From Isoetes engelmannii (Eukaryota; Streptophyta; Lycopodiopsida; Isoetales; Isoetaceae), in the NCBI GenBank assembly GCA_011763485.2, contig JAANSK020282268.1:1-20500 (forward strand): DNA of 20,500 nucleotides, written 5' to 3'. Shown here in pieces: positions 9,577 through 18,994 of the stretch. Under the pieces are notes generated by a model. It made no database searches, was not told where the DNA came from, and saw nothing but the letters and a program-made list of their open reading frames with translations. Numbering within the stretch: position 1 is the stretch's first letter; each line of letters begins with the position of its first letter. Made by a program: the position numbers and the translations under genes.

Positions 9577-9933
9577 ATCTTGCAGATAGGTAAATTTAGG
9601 TTGGTCAGCTCATGGGTCTTACCTAATAAGGTTGCATATGCCTTGTTGAAGAGAGTGCAAGCAGCGTGGCAGGTTATGTTGGCCTCACAACGTTGCTCAT
9701 ATAAGGATGTGAGGATGGCTTTATTTGGATCCCAACCTGGCATGGTTCAACGTGTGGGAAGGAGGAAGTGGTTTTGGGATGCTCCTGGGGTATTTGAAGA
9801 TGGAGATGAGAGCTTGGAGAGAGGAAGTAGCGGTGATGAGAGTGGAGTGCAGCCGCCGTCTCCGGAGGCTGAGGCTGCTAACCCTTATGCTACATTTATC
9901 CCTGCTAACCCTTATGCTACATTTATCCCTCTT
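9577..9933 (+). pseudogene. Last coding exon of an unknown gene, split by the LTR element
   Basis: After a TTGCAG acceptor at about 9576 a frame runs open to the edge of the retroelement. It begins IGKFRLVSSWVLPNKV, continues with a helix-like KVAYALLKRVQAAW and a WFWDAPGVFEDGDE segment, then an acidic, proline-rich tail with a perfect 27-bp tandem duplication (ANPYATFIP twice, 9877-9930). The frame enters the LTR at 9934 and gains about nine foreign codons before TGA. On the far side of the insertion, after the duplicated CTCTT, the same frame continues at 17193 with DIHDDDFDIG and a TGA at 17223-17225. This supports a genuine C-terminal exon. I do not recognise the family. It lies in the same phase as the pseudocoding at 8434-9126, so both may belong to one gene. 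Confidence 0.5.
9929..9933. repeat. Left target-site duplication (CTCTT)
   Basis: The five bases CTCTT before the TG of the left LTR match the five bases directly after the CA at the right end (17188-17192). Five base pairs is the usual duplication for Ty3 integrases. Confidence 0.8.
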
Positions 9934-11587
9934 TGTAATATCCGTAGGTATGGAAAATTCTGAGTTCATAGTTGTTTGGGTCCTTTAAAAAAAAAAAAAA
10001 AAAAAAGATTATCATTTAAGAAGAGTTTTGAAATTGTTCATTAGGGAAAGGACCTGTGACAAGAAAAAGAGTAGTTGAAAATTGGACGTTTGGGGAAAGG
10101 GCGTGTGATTCTTGGAGTTGAGAGAAAGAGGTTACGAAGGAAAAGAAGAAAATGATAGAAAGAATCAAAACTAAGGTAGGCATCCAAATCTGTCCATTCT
10201 ATGCTCTTAATCTCGAAAATTTGTGTCCTAATTTTTAAAATGTTGAATAAGTTCTAAACTTGGATGATTCTTCTTGAATCTAAAAGAGTTTTGGTCCTAA
10301 TTCTTTGCCTATCCTTTGTTTGATCCTTTGTTTGATTCAGATATGATTGTTTTTCTGTAAACAGTAGATGAATGCAAACAAGATGTGTATAAAATAAGGG
10401 ATTCTTATATGAAATCTAGAAGCCCACTCTATTCTGTAATTCTTTTGAGTGAATCAGGATATTTTCCATTCTTCCATCTCCTAAAAAACTTCCTACAAGT
10501 ATAGTAAAATCAAGATAGATTCATCTTTTTGCTAGAAGATAGTGCTTTTAGAGGTCGCGGGCGGATTTCTGACCGCTTTTAGGTCCGTCAAAGGTTTCCC
10601 AATCTTCCTCTGTTTCGCAGTAAAACAAAAGAAGAAGCTCTGATATAATTTCTTAGAGAACAGTTTATATAACTTGGCCGCATAACATAGAACAAAAATG
10701 ACTGTTTGGCTTATTAGAAAGGTTTTGGGTTTGCACATGGCAGATTAGGGTTCAAGTTTGATTAGGGTTCAAGTCTAACTAAAAACCAACCTTTTTCTTA
10801 GATATTTTTTTTTGTCATTTTTTTTGTAGAAAACATTCTTTGTCTTGCTTACTATTGGGTCGTAGAGGTCTAAACTAGGTCCTTAATACTTAAGCTAACA
10901 TGATAATAAAAGAAGTTATGACTAAGTAACGTTGGAGATAAACGAATTCCCTTAATATTAAATGAAGTCAAGAAATTCTTGAAATAGTCCACCTTTGATG
11001 GGCTGGGAAAACTATTTTGAACACCATGCACATGATCCTTATAGGGTGTGTAAGACTCTTGAAGGCGTTTGTACAAATCGCTGTCTAAATTCTTTCCAAA
11101 ACTCTTGGGCCTTGACATAAGTCTCGGTACGCCGGTTGATCACTCAACTAGAAATTCTTGAAAATAATTTTACATGCATTAACAATTGTCCTTTTTTCCT
11201 TAGATTTGAATTGTCAATAAAACATAATGGAATATTAAGATAAGTGCATAATATCTCCCAATAACGGGTGCCTATATAGTCATAAGACTAACGTCCTGTT
11301 TTTCTCTGCTGTTCTATAGCACGTCAAGAATTACCCAAGGAGAACATGAATGTTAGAATTTAGCTTGAAGTGAACATTTTTGAACATGATGGTGTCTAGA
11401 GCACATTTATTTTTTTCCATCTTATTTGATCTTGTTATTCATATTGAAGTTTTCATATACTTTGTCGTGCAATTATAATAGTGCTAAGGTTTAAACTCAA
11501 ACTCAATTTAGCTATTCGGAATTAGACATAGAAAGGCAACTGTCTGAACTTAACAGTTCCCAAGCCGAAAAAGTTGGGACCATTACA
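9934..11587 (+). repeat. Left LTR
   Basis: A 1654-bp LTR beginning TGTAATATCC and ending GGGACCATTACA, with the TG...CA borders and short inverted ends of LTRs. An A-run of about 20 near 9987 is longer than in the right LTR. A TATA-like TATAAAATA at 10388-10396 is conserved in all three LTR copies, as is TATATAA at 10666-10672; either could be the core promoter. The 82-codon minus-strand frames inside LTR copies have no support. Confidence 0.85.
10388..10396 (+). promoter_or_regulatory. Candidate LTR TATA box
   Basis: TATAAAATA in the left LTR; the centre copy has TATAAATAA and the right copy TATAAAATA at the matching place. Conservation among three copies fits a promoter but they are related by descent. 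A second TATATAA at 10666-10672 is an equally good candidate. Confidence 0.35.
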
Positions 11588-11588
11588 G

Positions 11589-11600
11589 TGGTATCAGAGC
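11589..11600 (+). other. Primer-binding site, left arm (initiator Met tRNA)
   Basis: TGGTATCAGAGC lies one base after the LTR end. It is the classical plant retrotransposon primer site, complementary to the 3' end of initiator methionine tRNA. Confidence 0.9.
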
Positions 11601-11720
11601 TTAGGTTGTGAATCTTGGGATTTAGTAAAAGGATGTAGGTATGAAGGAAGATTATTATACGTAGCTACTATGCACGAGTATTTTTTGGAGTGTTCCAAGT
11701 TTTAAATACTTTCAGGTGCT

Positions 11721-11945
11721 ATGGAATGGTATAAATATCCGATTCTAGTGAACATGGAGGATTTTGCCAAGGGAATGGGGAGATGCTTAGAGGAGACTCG
11801 ATCGGCAAATGAGATCATCATTAGGAGCTTTTTGATGGCTTTTTTTTTACCAGCTCTATCAAGAGCAATACGAGAATATTTTAGAGAAGATGGACGAGTT
11901 GAATTAATTATCTTTGATGTCTTAAACTATAGCTTGATGTTTTGA
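11721..11945 (+). pseudogene. Small leader ORF between primer site and gag (left copy)
   Basis: An open frame of 74 codons starting MEWYKYPILVNMEDFAKG. The right arm holds a homologous frame at 15362-15582 on the minus strand. Comparison shows this copy has two compensating indels, one extra T in the T-run near 11840 and two extra bases near 11902, so its middle is read out of the original frame although no stop results. The amino and carboxy ends (IIFDVLNY) agree between arms. It looks like a short helical protein of about 73 residues encoded ahead of gag; I do not recognise it. Confidence 0.45.
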
Positions 11946-12131
11946 ATTATGATATTTTCCTCTATTAGTATTAAATAAGAGGAACTCTTTGAATAACTCT
12001 ATGTTAAAGATTAACGATGTGACCAATTTGGATTGAGTAAGACTTTTTCTATGAAAAAATGAGGAAATGGTAAATATAGAACAATAAAAGTAAACAAGCT
12101 GGGAATGTAAATATCTGTGCAGGCAACCAAA

Positions 12132-12951
12132 ATGAGTCGCAAAAGAACACTCGGGGCAACACCACGTGTCAGGGAGCTCGGAAACCCTTGAACCACCAAC
12201 TTTTAATGAACAGCTGCTTTTGACAATGCAACAATAAATCAATTCTCTACAAGAACTCATCCCGCAACATTGTCACAAGGAGGACAACAACAGAGTGATG
12301 AAAGATATAAAATGTCCTACATTTAATGGGAAAGACACTAGTGGAGATGAAGCTGATGCATGGGTGAGAGGTATGGAGTATATTTTTGAGGGAAAAGAAC
12401 TCCTCAATTGATGAAAACCACCATTGCCGATTGTCTCCTTAAGAGTGATGCCAAAATTTGGTGGGATCAACATAAAAGAGAACACCGATTGCAAATTGGC
12501 CAAACCTGTTGGGAAACTTTTAGACAAACATTTGAATCACATTACTTTTTCTTCTGGCTATGCACTAGTTAAGATGCATCAATTCCTGGAACTAAAGCAA
12601 ACCCAATCTGTCGATCACTATACCAATCAAGTTAGGCTCTTACAAAATCATGGGGCGCTTTTCAGATTAGATTAATTGATTGATAAATATGTTAAAGGAT
12701 AACGAGAATTATCTATACTTGTGGGGGGTGTCTCCTATGCTAACTTAGAGGATGCAGTATATGCGGCAAAATTTAAGGAACAGATTTAGCAACATGCAAG
12801 CAAAAAGAGAGACGCAGAGTGGACGTGGAAAAATTTGCAAACTGCAAGTAAGCAACCTTATAGAGGAAATTCTGTTAACATGTCTGAAGGGAGTAATGAA
12901 TATGACAAATATAACGGAAAGCACCAAAAAGGGAAGCTAACTGACGAAGAG
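12132..12951 (+). pseudogene. Ty3-type gag, 5' part, left arm
   Basis: Starts with an ATG at 12132 reading MSRKRT and is broken by early stops and frameshifts. Clear Ty3 gag segments follow: a TFNGKDTSGDEADAW-like block near 12330, DCLLKSDAKIWWDQHKRE near 12430-12485, then LVKMHQFLELKQTQSVDHYT near 12566. Gag forms the cytoplasmic virus-like particle that packages element RNA. The coding ends at 12951, just before the expected zinc-knuckle region, where the sequence switches into antisense LTR end. It cannot encode an intact protein. Confidence 0.8.
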
Positions 12952-12986
12952 TGTAACGGTCTCAAAATTTTCGGCTTGGGAACCGT
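12952..12986 (-). repeat. Inverted 35-bp LTR-end fragment at the left edge of the centre
   Basis: TGTAACGGTCTCAAAATTTT onwards is the reverse complement of the LTR 3' end, not the LTR 5' end expected here. It joins directly to sense LTR sequence at TCTGTCC, which corresponds to 10189 in the left LTR. The first 255 bp of the LTR are thus replaced by a folded-back piece of its 3' end. Confidence 0.7.
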
Positions 12987-14332
12987 CTGTCCATTCTATG
13001 CTCTTAATGTCGAAAATTTGTGTGCTAATTTCTAAAATGTTGAATAAGTTCTAAACTTGGATGATTCTTTTTGAATCTAAAAGAGTTTTGGTCCTGATTC
13101 TTTGCCTATTCTTTGTTTCGGATATGATTGTCTTTCTGTAAACAGTAGATGAATGCAAACAAGATGTGTATAAATAAATAATTCTTATATAAAATCTAGA
13201 AGCCCACTCTATTCTGTAATTCTTTTCAGTCAGGCTCTTTTCCTTTCTTCCATCTCCTAAAAGACTGCTTAGAAGTAGTAAAACTAAGATAGATTCATCT
13301 CTTTGCTAGAAAATAGTGCTTTCAGAGGTCGCAGATGGATTTCCGGCCGCTTTTAGGTCCGTCAAGGGTTTCCCAATCTTCCTCTGTTTTGCAGCAAAAC
13401 AGAGGAATAAGCTCTGATATGCTTTCTTACAGAAAAAGTTATATAAGTCGGCCTCATAACATAAAACAAAAATGACTGTTTGGCTTGTTGGAAAGGTTTT
13501 AAGTTTTACATGGCAGATCAGGGTTCAAGTCTGACAAAAAACTAATCTTTTCTTAGATTTCTTTTTGTTATTTTTTGTAGAAAACATTCTGTGTCTTGCT
13601 TGCTATTGGGTCATAGAGGTCTAAACTAGGTCCTTAATACTTAAGCTAACATGATAATAAAGGAAGTTATGACTAAGTAATGTTGGAGATAAATGAATTC
13701 CCTTAATATTAAATGAAGTCAAGAAATTCTTGAAATAGTCCACCTTCGGTGGGCTGAGAAAACTATTTTGAACACCGTGCACATGACCCTTATAGGGTGT
13801 GTAAGACTCCTGAAGGCTTTTGTACAAACCGCTGTCTAGATTCTCTCCAGAATTCTTGGGCCTTGACGTAAGTCTCGGTACGACGGTTGACCACCCGGTT
13901 AAAAATTCTTGAAAATAATTCTACGTGCATTAACTGTTGTCTTTTTTTCCTCAGATTTGAAATGTCAATAAAACATAATGGAATATTAAGATAAGCGTAT
14001 AGTATCTCCCAATAACGGGTGCCTACTTAGTCTGTCATCAGATTAACGTCCTATTTTTGTCGTTGTTGTATAACACATCAAGAATTACCCAAGGAGAACA
14101 TGAATGTTAGAATTTAGCTTGAAACAAACATTTTTGAACATGATGGTGTCTAGAGCACATTTAATTTTTGTATCTTATTTGATCTTCTTATTCGTATTGA
14201 AGTTTTCATATACTTTACGTGCAATTATAATAGTGCTAAGGCTTAAACTCAAACTCAATTTAGCTATTCGGAAGTAGAACATAGAAAAGCAACTGTCATG
14301 GTTTCCAATCCTGAAACTTTGGGACCGTTACA
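12987..14332 (+). repeat. Central LTR lacking its first 255 bp
   Basis: About 1346 bp, colinear with 10189-11587 of the left LTR and in the same orientation, ending GGGACCGTTACA. It contains the segment that is deleted from the right LTR. A perfect hairpin with 11-bp arms (CCTCTGTTTTG and CAAAACAGAGG) and a CAG loop lies at 13381-13405; the other two LTRs have decayed versions of it. Confidence 0.8.
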
Positions 14333-15178
14333 CTCTTCGTTAGTTAGCTTCCCTCTTTGGTTGTTTCCGTTGTGTTTGTCATATTCATTACTCCCTTCAG
14401 CCATGTTAACAGCCATACCTGAAGAATTTTCTCTATAAGGTTGCTTACTTGCAGTTTGCAAAATTTTTCACGTCCACTCTGCGTCTCTTTTTTTGCTTGC
14501 CTGTTGCTGAATTTTGTTCCTTAAATGTTGCCGCATATACTGCATCCTCTAAGTCAGCATAGGAGACACCCCCCACAAGTATAGATAATTCTGGTTTCAA
14601 TCTCTTAAAATATTTGTCAATCAATTAATGTAATCTAAAAGGCGATCCATGAATTTGTAAGAGCCTAAATTGATTGGTATAGTGATCGACATATTGGGTT
14701 TGCTTTAGTTTTAGGAACTGATGCATCTTAACTAGTGCATAGTTAGAAGAAAGATAATGTGATTCAAATGCTTGTTAAAAGTTTCCCAACTGGTTTGGCC
14801 AATTTGCAACCGGTGTTCTTTTTTATGTTGATCCCACCAAATTTTGGCATCACTCTTAAGGAGTAAATCGGCAATGGTGGTTTTCATCAATTGAGGAGTT
14901 TTCTTTACCTCAAAAATAAACTCCATACCTCTCATCCATGCATAAATTTCATCTCCATTATTGTCTTTCCCATTAAATGTAGACCATTTTATATTTTTCA
15001 TCACTATGTTCAATTCATTGTCCTCTTTTTGACGATGTTGAGGGATGAGTTCTTGTAAAGAATTAATTTGTTGTTGCATTGTCAAAAGCAACTGCTCATT
15101 AAAAGTTCGTGGTTCAGCAATAGGGTTTCTGGGCTCGCTGGCACGTGGTGTTGCCCTGGATGTTCTTCTGCGGCTCAT
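14333..15178 (-). pseudogene. Ty3-type gag, 5' part, right arm (minus strand)
   Basis: The better-preserved gag copy. From ATG at 15178 it is open for 148 codons: a basic start (MSRRRTSRATPR), a Gln-rich stretch near residue 35, then FNGKDNNGDEIYAWMRGMEF near 69 and LLLKSDAKIWWDQHKKEHRL near 106. This is the Ty3 gag (UBN2/retrotrans_gag-like) core. A one-base shift near 14740 introduces a stop; homology to the left arm resumes in another frame and continues to 14333 (KGKLTNEE segment), where it meets the central LTR end. It is truncated before any zinc knuckle. Confidence 0.85.
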
Positions 15179-15361
15179 TTTGGTTGCCTACACACATATT
15201 TACATTCCCAGCTTGTTTATTTTTATTATTTTATATTTACCCTTTTCTCAAATTTTCATAGAAAAAGTCTTATTCAATCCAAGTTGGTCACATCGTTAAT
15301 CTTTAACACATAGTTGTTCAAAACGTTCCTCTTATTTAATACTAAAGGAAAATATCATAGT

Positions 15362-15582
15362 TCAGAGCATTAAGATATAGTTCAAGACATCAAAAATAAT
15401 TACTAACTCGTCCATCTCCTCGAGAAGATTCTCGTATTGCTCTAGATAGAGCTGGTAAAAATAAGCCATCAGAAAGCTCCTAATGATGATCTCATTTGCC
15501 GATCGAGCCTCCTCTAAGAATCTCCCATTACCTTGGCAAAATCCTCTGTGTTTACTAAAATCGAATATTTATACCATTCCAT
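15362..15582 (-). pseudogene. Small leader ORF, right copy, frameshifted
   Basis: Homologue of 11721-11945. It starts MEWYKYSILVNTEDFAKV and is 221 bases long, one short of a whole number of codons. A missing G in the GGGAGA run near 15530 puts a TAG in frame, while the second half is readable in the shifted frame (for example FLMAYFYQLYLEQYENLLEE) and ends LNYILML. Confidence 0.45.
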
Positions 15583-15702
15583 AGCTCCTGAAAGTATTTA
15601 AAACTTAGAACACTTCAAAAAAATACTCGTGCATAGTAGCTACGCCAATAATCTTCCTGCATACCTACGTTCTTTTATCAAATCCCAAGATTCACAACTT
15701 AG

Positions 15703-15714
15703 GCTCTGATACCA
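15703..15714 (-). other. Primer-binding site, right arm (initiator Met tRNA)
   Basis: The complement reads TGGTATCAGAGC, one base from the LTR end, a mirror image of the left arm. Confidence 0.9.
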
Positions 15715-15715
15715 C

Positions 15716-17187
15716 TGTAATGGTCCCAAATTTTTCAGCTTGGGAACCGTTAAGTTCAGACAGTTGCCTTTCTACTAATTCTGAATAGCTAAATTGAGTT
15801 TGAGTTTAAGCCTTAGCACTATTATAATTGCACAACAAAGTATATGAAAACTTTAATACGAATATCAAGATAAAATAACTGTGCTCTAGACACCATCATA
15901 TTCAAAAATGTTCACTTCAAGCTAAATTCTAGCATTCATGTTCTCCTTGGGTAATTCTTGACGTGCTATAGAACAACAGGAAAAAACAGGACTTAGTCTT
16001 ATGACTAAGTAGGCACCCGTTATTGGGAGATATTATGTGCTTATCTTAACATTCCATTATGTTCTATTGACAATTCAAATCTGAGGAAAAAAAGGCAACA
16101 GTTAATGCATGTAGAACTATTTTCAAGAATTTCTAGCCGGGTGGTCAACCGGCGTACCGAGACTTACGTCAAGACCTAAGAGTTCTGGAAAGAATCTAGA
16201 CAGATATTTGTACAAACGCCTTCAGGAGTCTTACACACCCTATAAGGGTCATGTGCACGGTGTCCAAAATAGTTTTCTCAGCTTAAGTATTAAGGACCTA
16301 GTTTAGACCTCTACGACCCAATAGCAAGCAAGACAAAGAATGTTTCCTATGAAAAATGACAAAAAGAAATATAAGAAAATGGTCAGGGTTGGAACCCTGA
16401 TCTGCCATTGAAAACCCAAAACCTTTCCAATAAGCCAAGCAGTCATTTTTGTTTTATGTTATGCGGCCGACTTATATAAACTGTTCTGTAAAAAAGTATA
16501 TCAGAGCTTATTCTTCTGTTTTACTGCAAAACAGAGGAAGATTAGGAAAACGGATCTAAAAGCGGCCGAAAATCTGCCTGCGACCTCTGAAAGCACTGTC
16601 GTTTTGCAAAGAGATGAATCTATCTTAGTTTTACTACTTGTAGGAAGTCTTTTAGGAGATGGAAGAAAGGAAAAGAGCCCGATTCACTGAAAAGAATTAC
16701 AAAATAGAGTGGATTTCTAGATTTCATATAAGAATCCCTTATTTTATATACATCTTGTTTGCATTCATCTACTATTTACAGAAAGACAATCGTATCCGAA
16801 TTAAACAAAGAATAGGCAAAGAATCATAAATCAGGACCAAAACTCTTTTAGATTCAAGAAGAATCATCCGAGTTTAGAACTTACAACATTTTAGAAATTA
16901 GCACACAAATTTTCGAGATTAAGAGCATAGAATGGACAAAGTTGGATGCTTACCTTAGTTTAAATTCTTTCTATCCTTTTCTTCTTTTCCTTCGTAACCT
17001 CTTTTTCTCAACTCCAAGAATCACATGCCCCTTCCCCAAACGTCCAATTTTCAACTACTCTTTTTCTTACCACATGTCCTCTCCCTAATGAACAATTTAA
17101 AAACCCTTTTAAATGATAATTTCCTCTTCTTTTTTTAAGGACCCAATCAACTATGGACTTAGAATTTTGCAACCTAGGGACGTTACA
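15716..17187 (-). repeat. Right LTR (minus strand)
   Basis: A 1472-bp LTR read from 17187 (TGTAACGTCCC) to 15716 (GGACCATTACA). Compared with the left and central LTRs it lacks about 116 bp at about 16276-16284, where GGGCTGAGAA joins ACTTAAGC through a short AGCT overlap. Confidence 0.85.
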
Positions 17188-17192
17188 CTCTT
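17188..17192. repeat. Right target-site duplication (CTCTT)
   Basis: Matches 9929-9933, in direct orientation, immediately after the terminal CA. Confidence 0.8.
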
Positions 17193-17225
17193 GATATTCA
17201 TGATGATGACTTTGACATTGGCTGA
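17193..17225 (+). pseudogene. Displaced C-terminal tail of the interrupted exon
   Basis: In the frame that would follow 9933 if the element and one CTCTT were absent, this reads DIHDDDFDIG and then TGA at 17223-17225. An acidic C-terminus of this kind is plausible after the acidic, proline-rich segment at 9850-9930. Confidence 0.45.
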
Positions 17226-17648
17226 TGTAGCATTCTCACGATGTGCTCCTCCTCCAACTGTATTTGCACCTACTTCTCGATAAGTCGAAGTAAGACTTGC
17301 ATCCGCACTACCATTTGCATCATATTCTCCAATAAATGATTGTGTGCCACAAGGTGCCTCTTCATCATGGCATACTCCATGTCATGCAGAGTAACAAGCA
17401 AACTAAACTTGAATTCGATCTAATTGATTAAGGAATCCCACTTCAAACTGTGACGACCCTACGATCAAGATACACGAATGCTGCAAGAAACATGAAGAAA
17501 CTAGTGTCTATATAATGTATATATAATATAATAAAAATATGTATGTATATGGGATGCTTGAGACTGCCAACAAGATTAAGCGCAAAAGGACTATAACTAA
17601 CAAGAAGAGCAAAGCCGTAACTGGGGTTGAAACCAAATGGTCTCTATG
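17226..17648. other. No gene; probable 3' flank of the interrupted gene
   Basis: AT-rich sequence with an (AT)-rich tract at about 17509-17550. A minus-strand frame with leucine and methionine repeats lies around 17200-17450 but has two stops and no recognisable family. Confidence 0.45.
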
Positions 17649-17964
17649 TAGTTTGCCCAATTCGTTTCGTATTGTGGGAGGGTATTTTGGCAATGGTGAG
17701 GGCTATGATTTCTGTACTGTACTGTACTGTACTGTACTGTACTGTACGAGAAAGAGTATGTTTTGTCATGTGAGAGGAGCTTAATTGACTTTAAGCACTG
17801 GAATTCTAATTATGGATGCCTTGTATGGAATTCTTATGGCTTTTTACAATGGACCTAAATTGGAAACCCAGGTGCTATTTTCTTGGGGCAGAGGCCATAA
17901 TTGCCTTTGCATGATCGGGCCATGCCGGAGTTGTCGGGCAGAAGCACAGTTGCAGGTCGACGGA
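17649..17964 (+). repeat. Dispersed direct repeat, copy 2
   Basis: Sister of 7996-8275 in the same orientation, 9.65 kb apart. It carries seven perfect CTGTA units at about 17712-17747 where copy 1 has a short TTGTA-type tract, and keeps about 19 bp (around 17832-17852) that copy 1 has lost. The open frames here are chance or relics of the same decayed exon. Confidence 0.8.
17712..17747 (+). repeat. Pentanucleotide microsatellite (CTGTA)7
   Basis: Seven uninterrupted CTGTA units followed by a single C, inside repeat copy 2. Confidence 0.9.
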
Positions 17965-18990
17965 CGGAAGTTCAACGAAATATGAGGACATGTTGGAATT
18001 GGAGAGAATATTGGGAATCTCAAAGTGATTAGGTATATGCTTATGTAAAATTGAGCTTGTATAAAAAGACATGGCTCATTCATTGTATAAAATATTTAGC
18101 ATAATAACATGGGATTTCTTTTGTATTTGTGTACGTTTTTTTCTCTATGGTTTTCATATGATTTCATGGGCTTGCAGGAGGTCTACTAATTGATATATCT
18201 AGAGTGCATACTATATTCTATTATTTTAAGGGCATTATATTCTAGGGTTCCGCAATGGTTTTGCATTTGCATTTTTTTTTCTACAAATCAAACATTCCCT
18301 AAATTCCAAAATACTAAAAAACGCATACAGGCAGCGGGGACTTCATTTTAGGGTTTCTGAATAGAAGGAAGGCCACTGGACCTCGATTTCTGCAGATTTG
18401 GGTTTGTGATTTTGGAGTTTTTATCGGGTGGGTGCTTCACAGATTCTTTGCCCCATCTTTGGCAAAGGTGAAGCTAGGAAACAGTGGCTATGGCAAGGTC
18501 AGTGACTACAACCCATGTGATGCTACAATGAAGACAAGGAAAGCACCAGCAGTCTGTAGGCCTATGCAGTTGGTGGCTAAGCCAGCCCACCGGAATGAGG
18601 AAGTCTCCATTTGTTTCCTTCGCTTCTGTGCAGGTGCCAGTAATCATTTCTTTGTATTGAGTTTTATGTTTTTACCAGTCAATAATCTCTTTTCACTCAG
18701 GGGTCTTTTCACTCAGCGGTCTCGGTACCAAATTCTCATGGCATTTTAGTTGCATTGTAGCTTGATAAATTGGGTCATCCCATTGCCATATGATCTGATG
18801 TGAATCCTCTATTGCAATTGCATTTAGACAACATGAGAAATCTTCTCTTGTGCTACAATGTTTTGAGAATATGCTGGTGGATGAAGGATGTTGGTATTTC
18901 AAGTCCATGATAGAGGACTCTATTGACTTTGCATTCTAGGGATCACATTTTGGAACCCTCACCGAAGCAACACATCTACGGATAAAACAA
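17965..18990. other. No supported gene
   Basis: Mostly AT-rich. A 105-codon plus frame at 18432-18749 includes a less AT-rich segment (about 18460-18640) ending near a TGTGCAG|GTGCCAG site and could be a relic exon, but nothing in it is recognisable. Confidence 0.4.
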
Positions 18991-18994
18991 ATGT

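Larger units (their letters stand above)
9934..17187. mobile_element. Palindromic Ty3-type LTR retroelement integrated as one unit
   Basis: A 7254-bp element with an inverted-repeat plan. The left arm (9934-12951) carries LTR, primer-binding site, leader ORF and the 5' part of gag on the plus strand. The centre (12952-14332) is a rearranged LTR. The right arm (14333-17187) carries the same series inverted on the minus strand. Both outer termini are LTR 5' ends: TGTAATATCCGTAGG on the left, and TGTAACGTCCCTAGG when the right end is read on the minus strand. Direct 5-bp duplications CTCTT flank it. Protease, RT, RNase H and integrase are missing, so it is non-autonomous and must have used enzymes of a related element. 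The primer site and gag type fit Ty3 (gypsy) elements of plants. Arms differ at perhaps one base in ten by eye, so the insertion is not recent. Confidence 0.85.

Noticed and set aside
10870-13827. Minus-strand frames of 82 and 68 codons repeated in the LTRs
   Set aside because: They are similar only because the LTRs are copies; no start context or motif supports a protein, and the right LTR has the segment deleted.
15045-15313. Plus-strand frames of 81-84 codons over the right arm
   Set aside because: They are the complement of the gag start and leader on the minus strand and mirror equivalent minus frames in the left arm.
9934-17187. Two independent LTR elements inserted head to head
   Set aside because: The arms stop at the same gag position, no duplication lies at the inner junctions, and one direct CTCTT pair flanks the whole; a single palindromic unit explains this better.
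17443-17470. TGTGACGACCCTACG as the start of another LTR
   Set aside because: It resembles Ty3 LTR starts, but no LTR end, primer site or second copy was found in the window.
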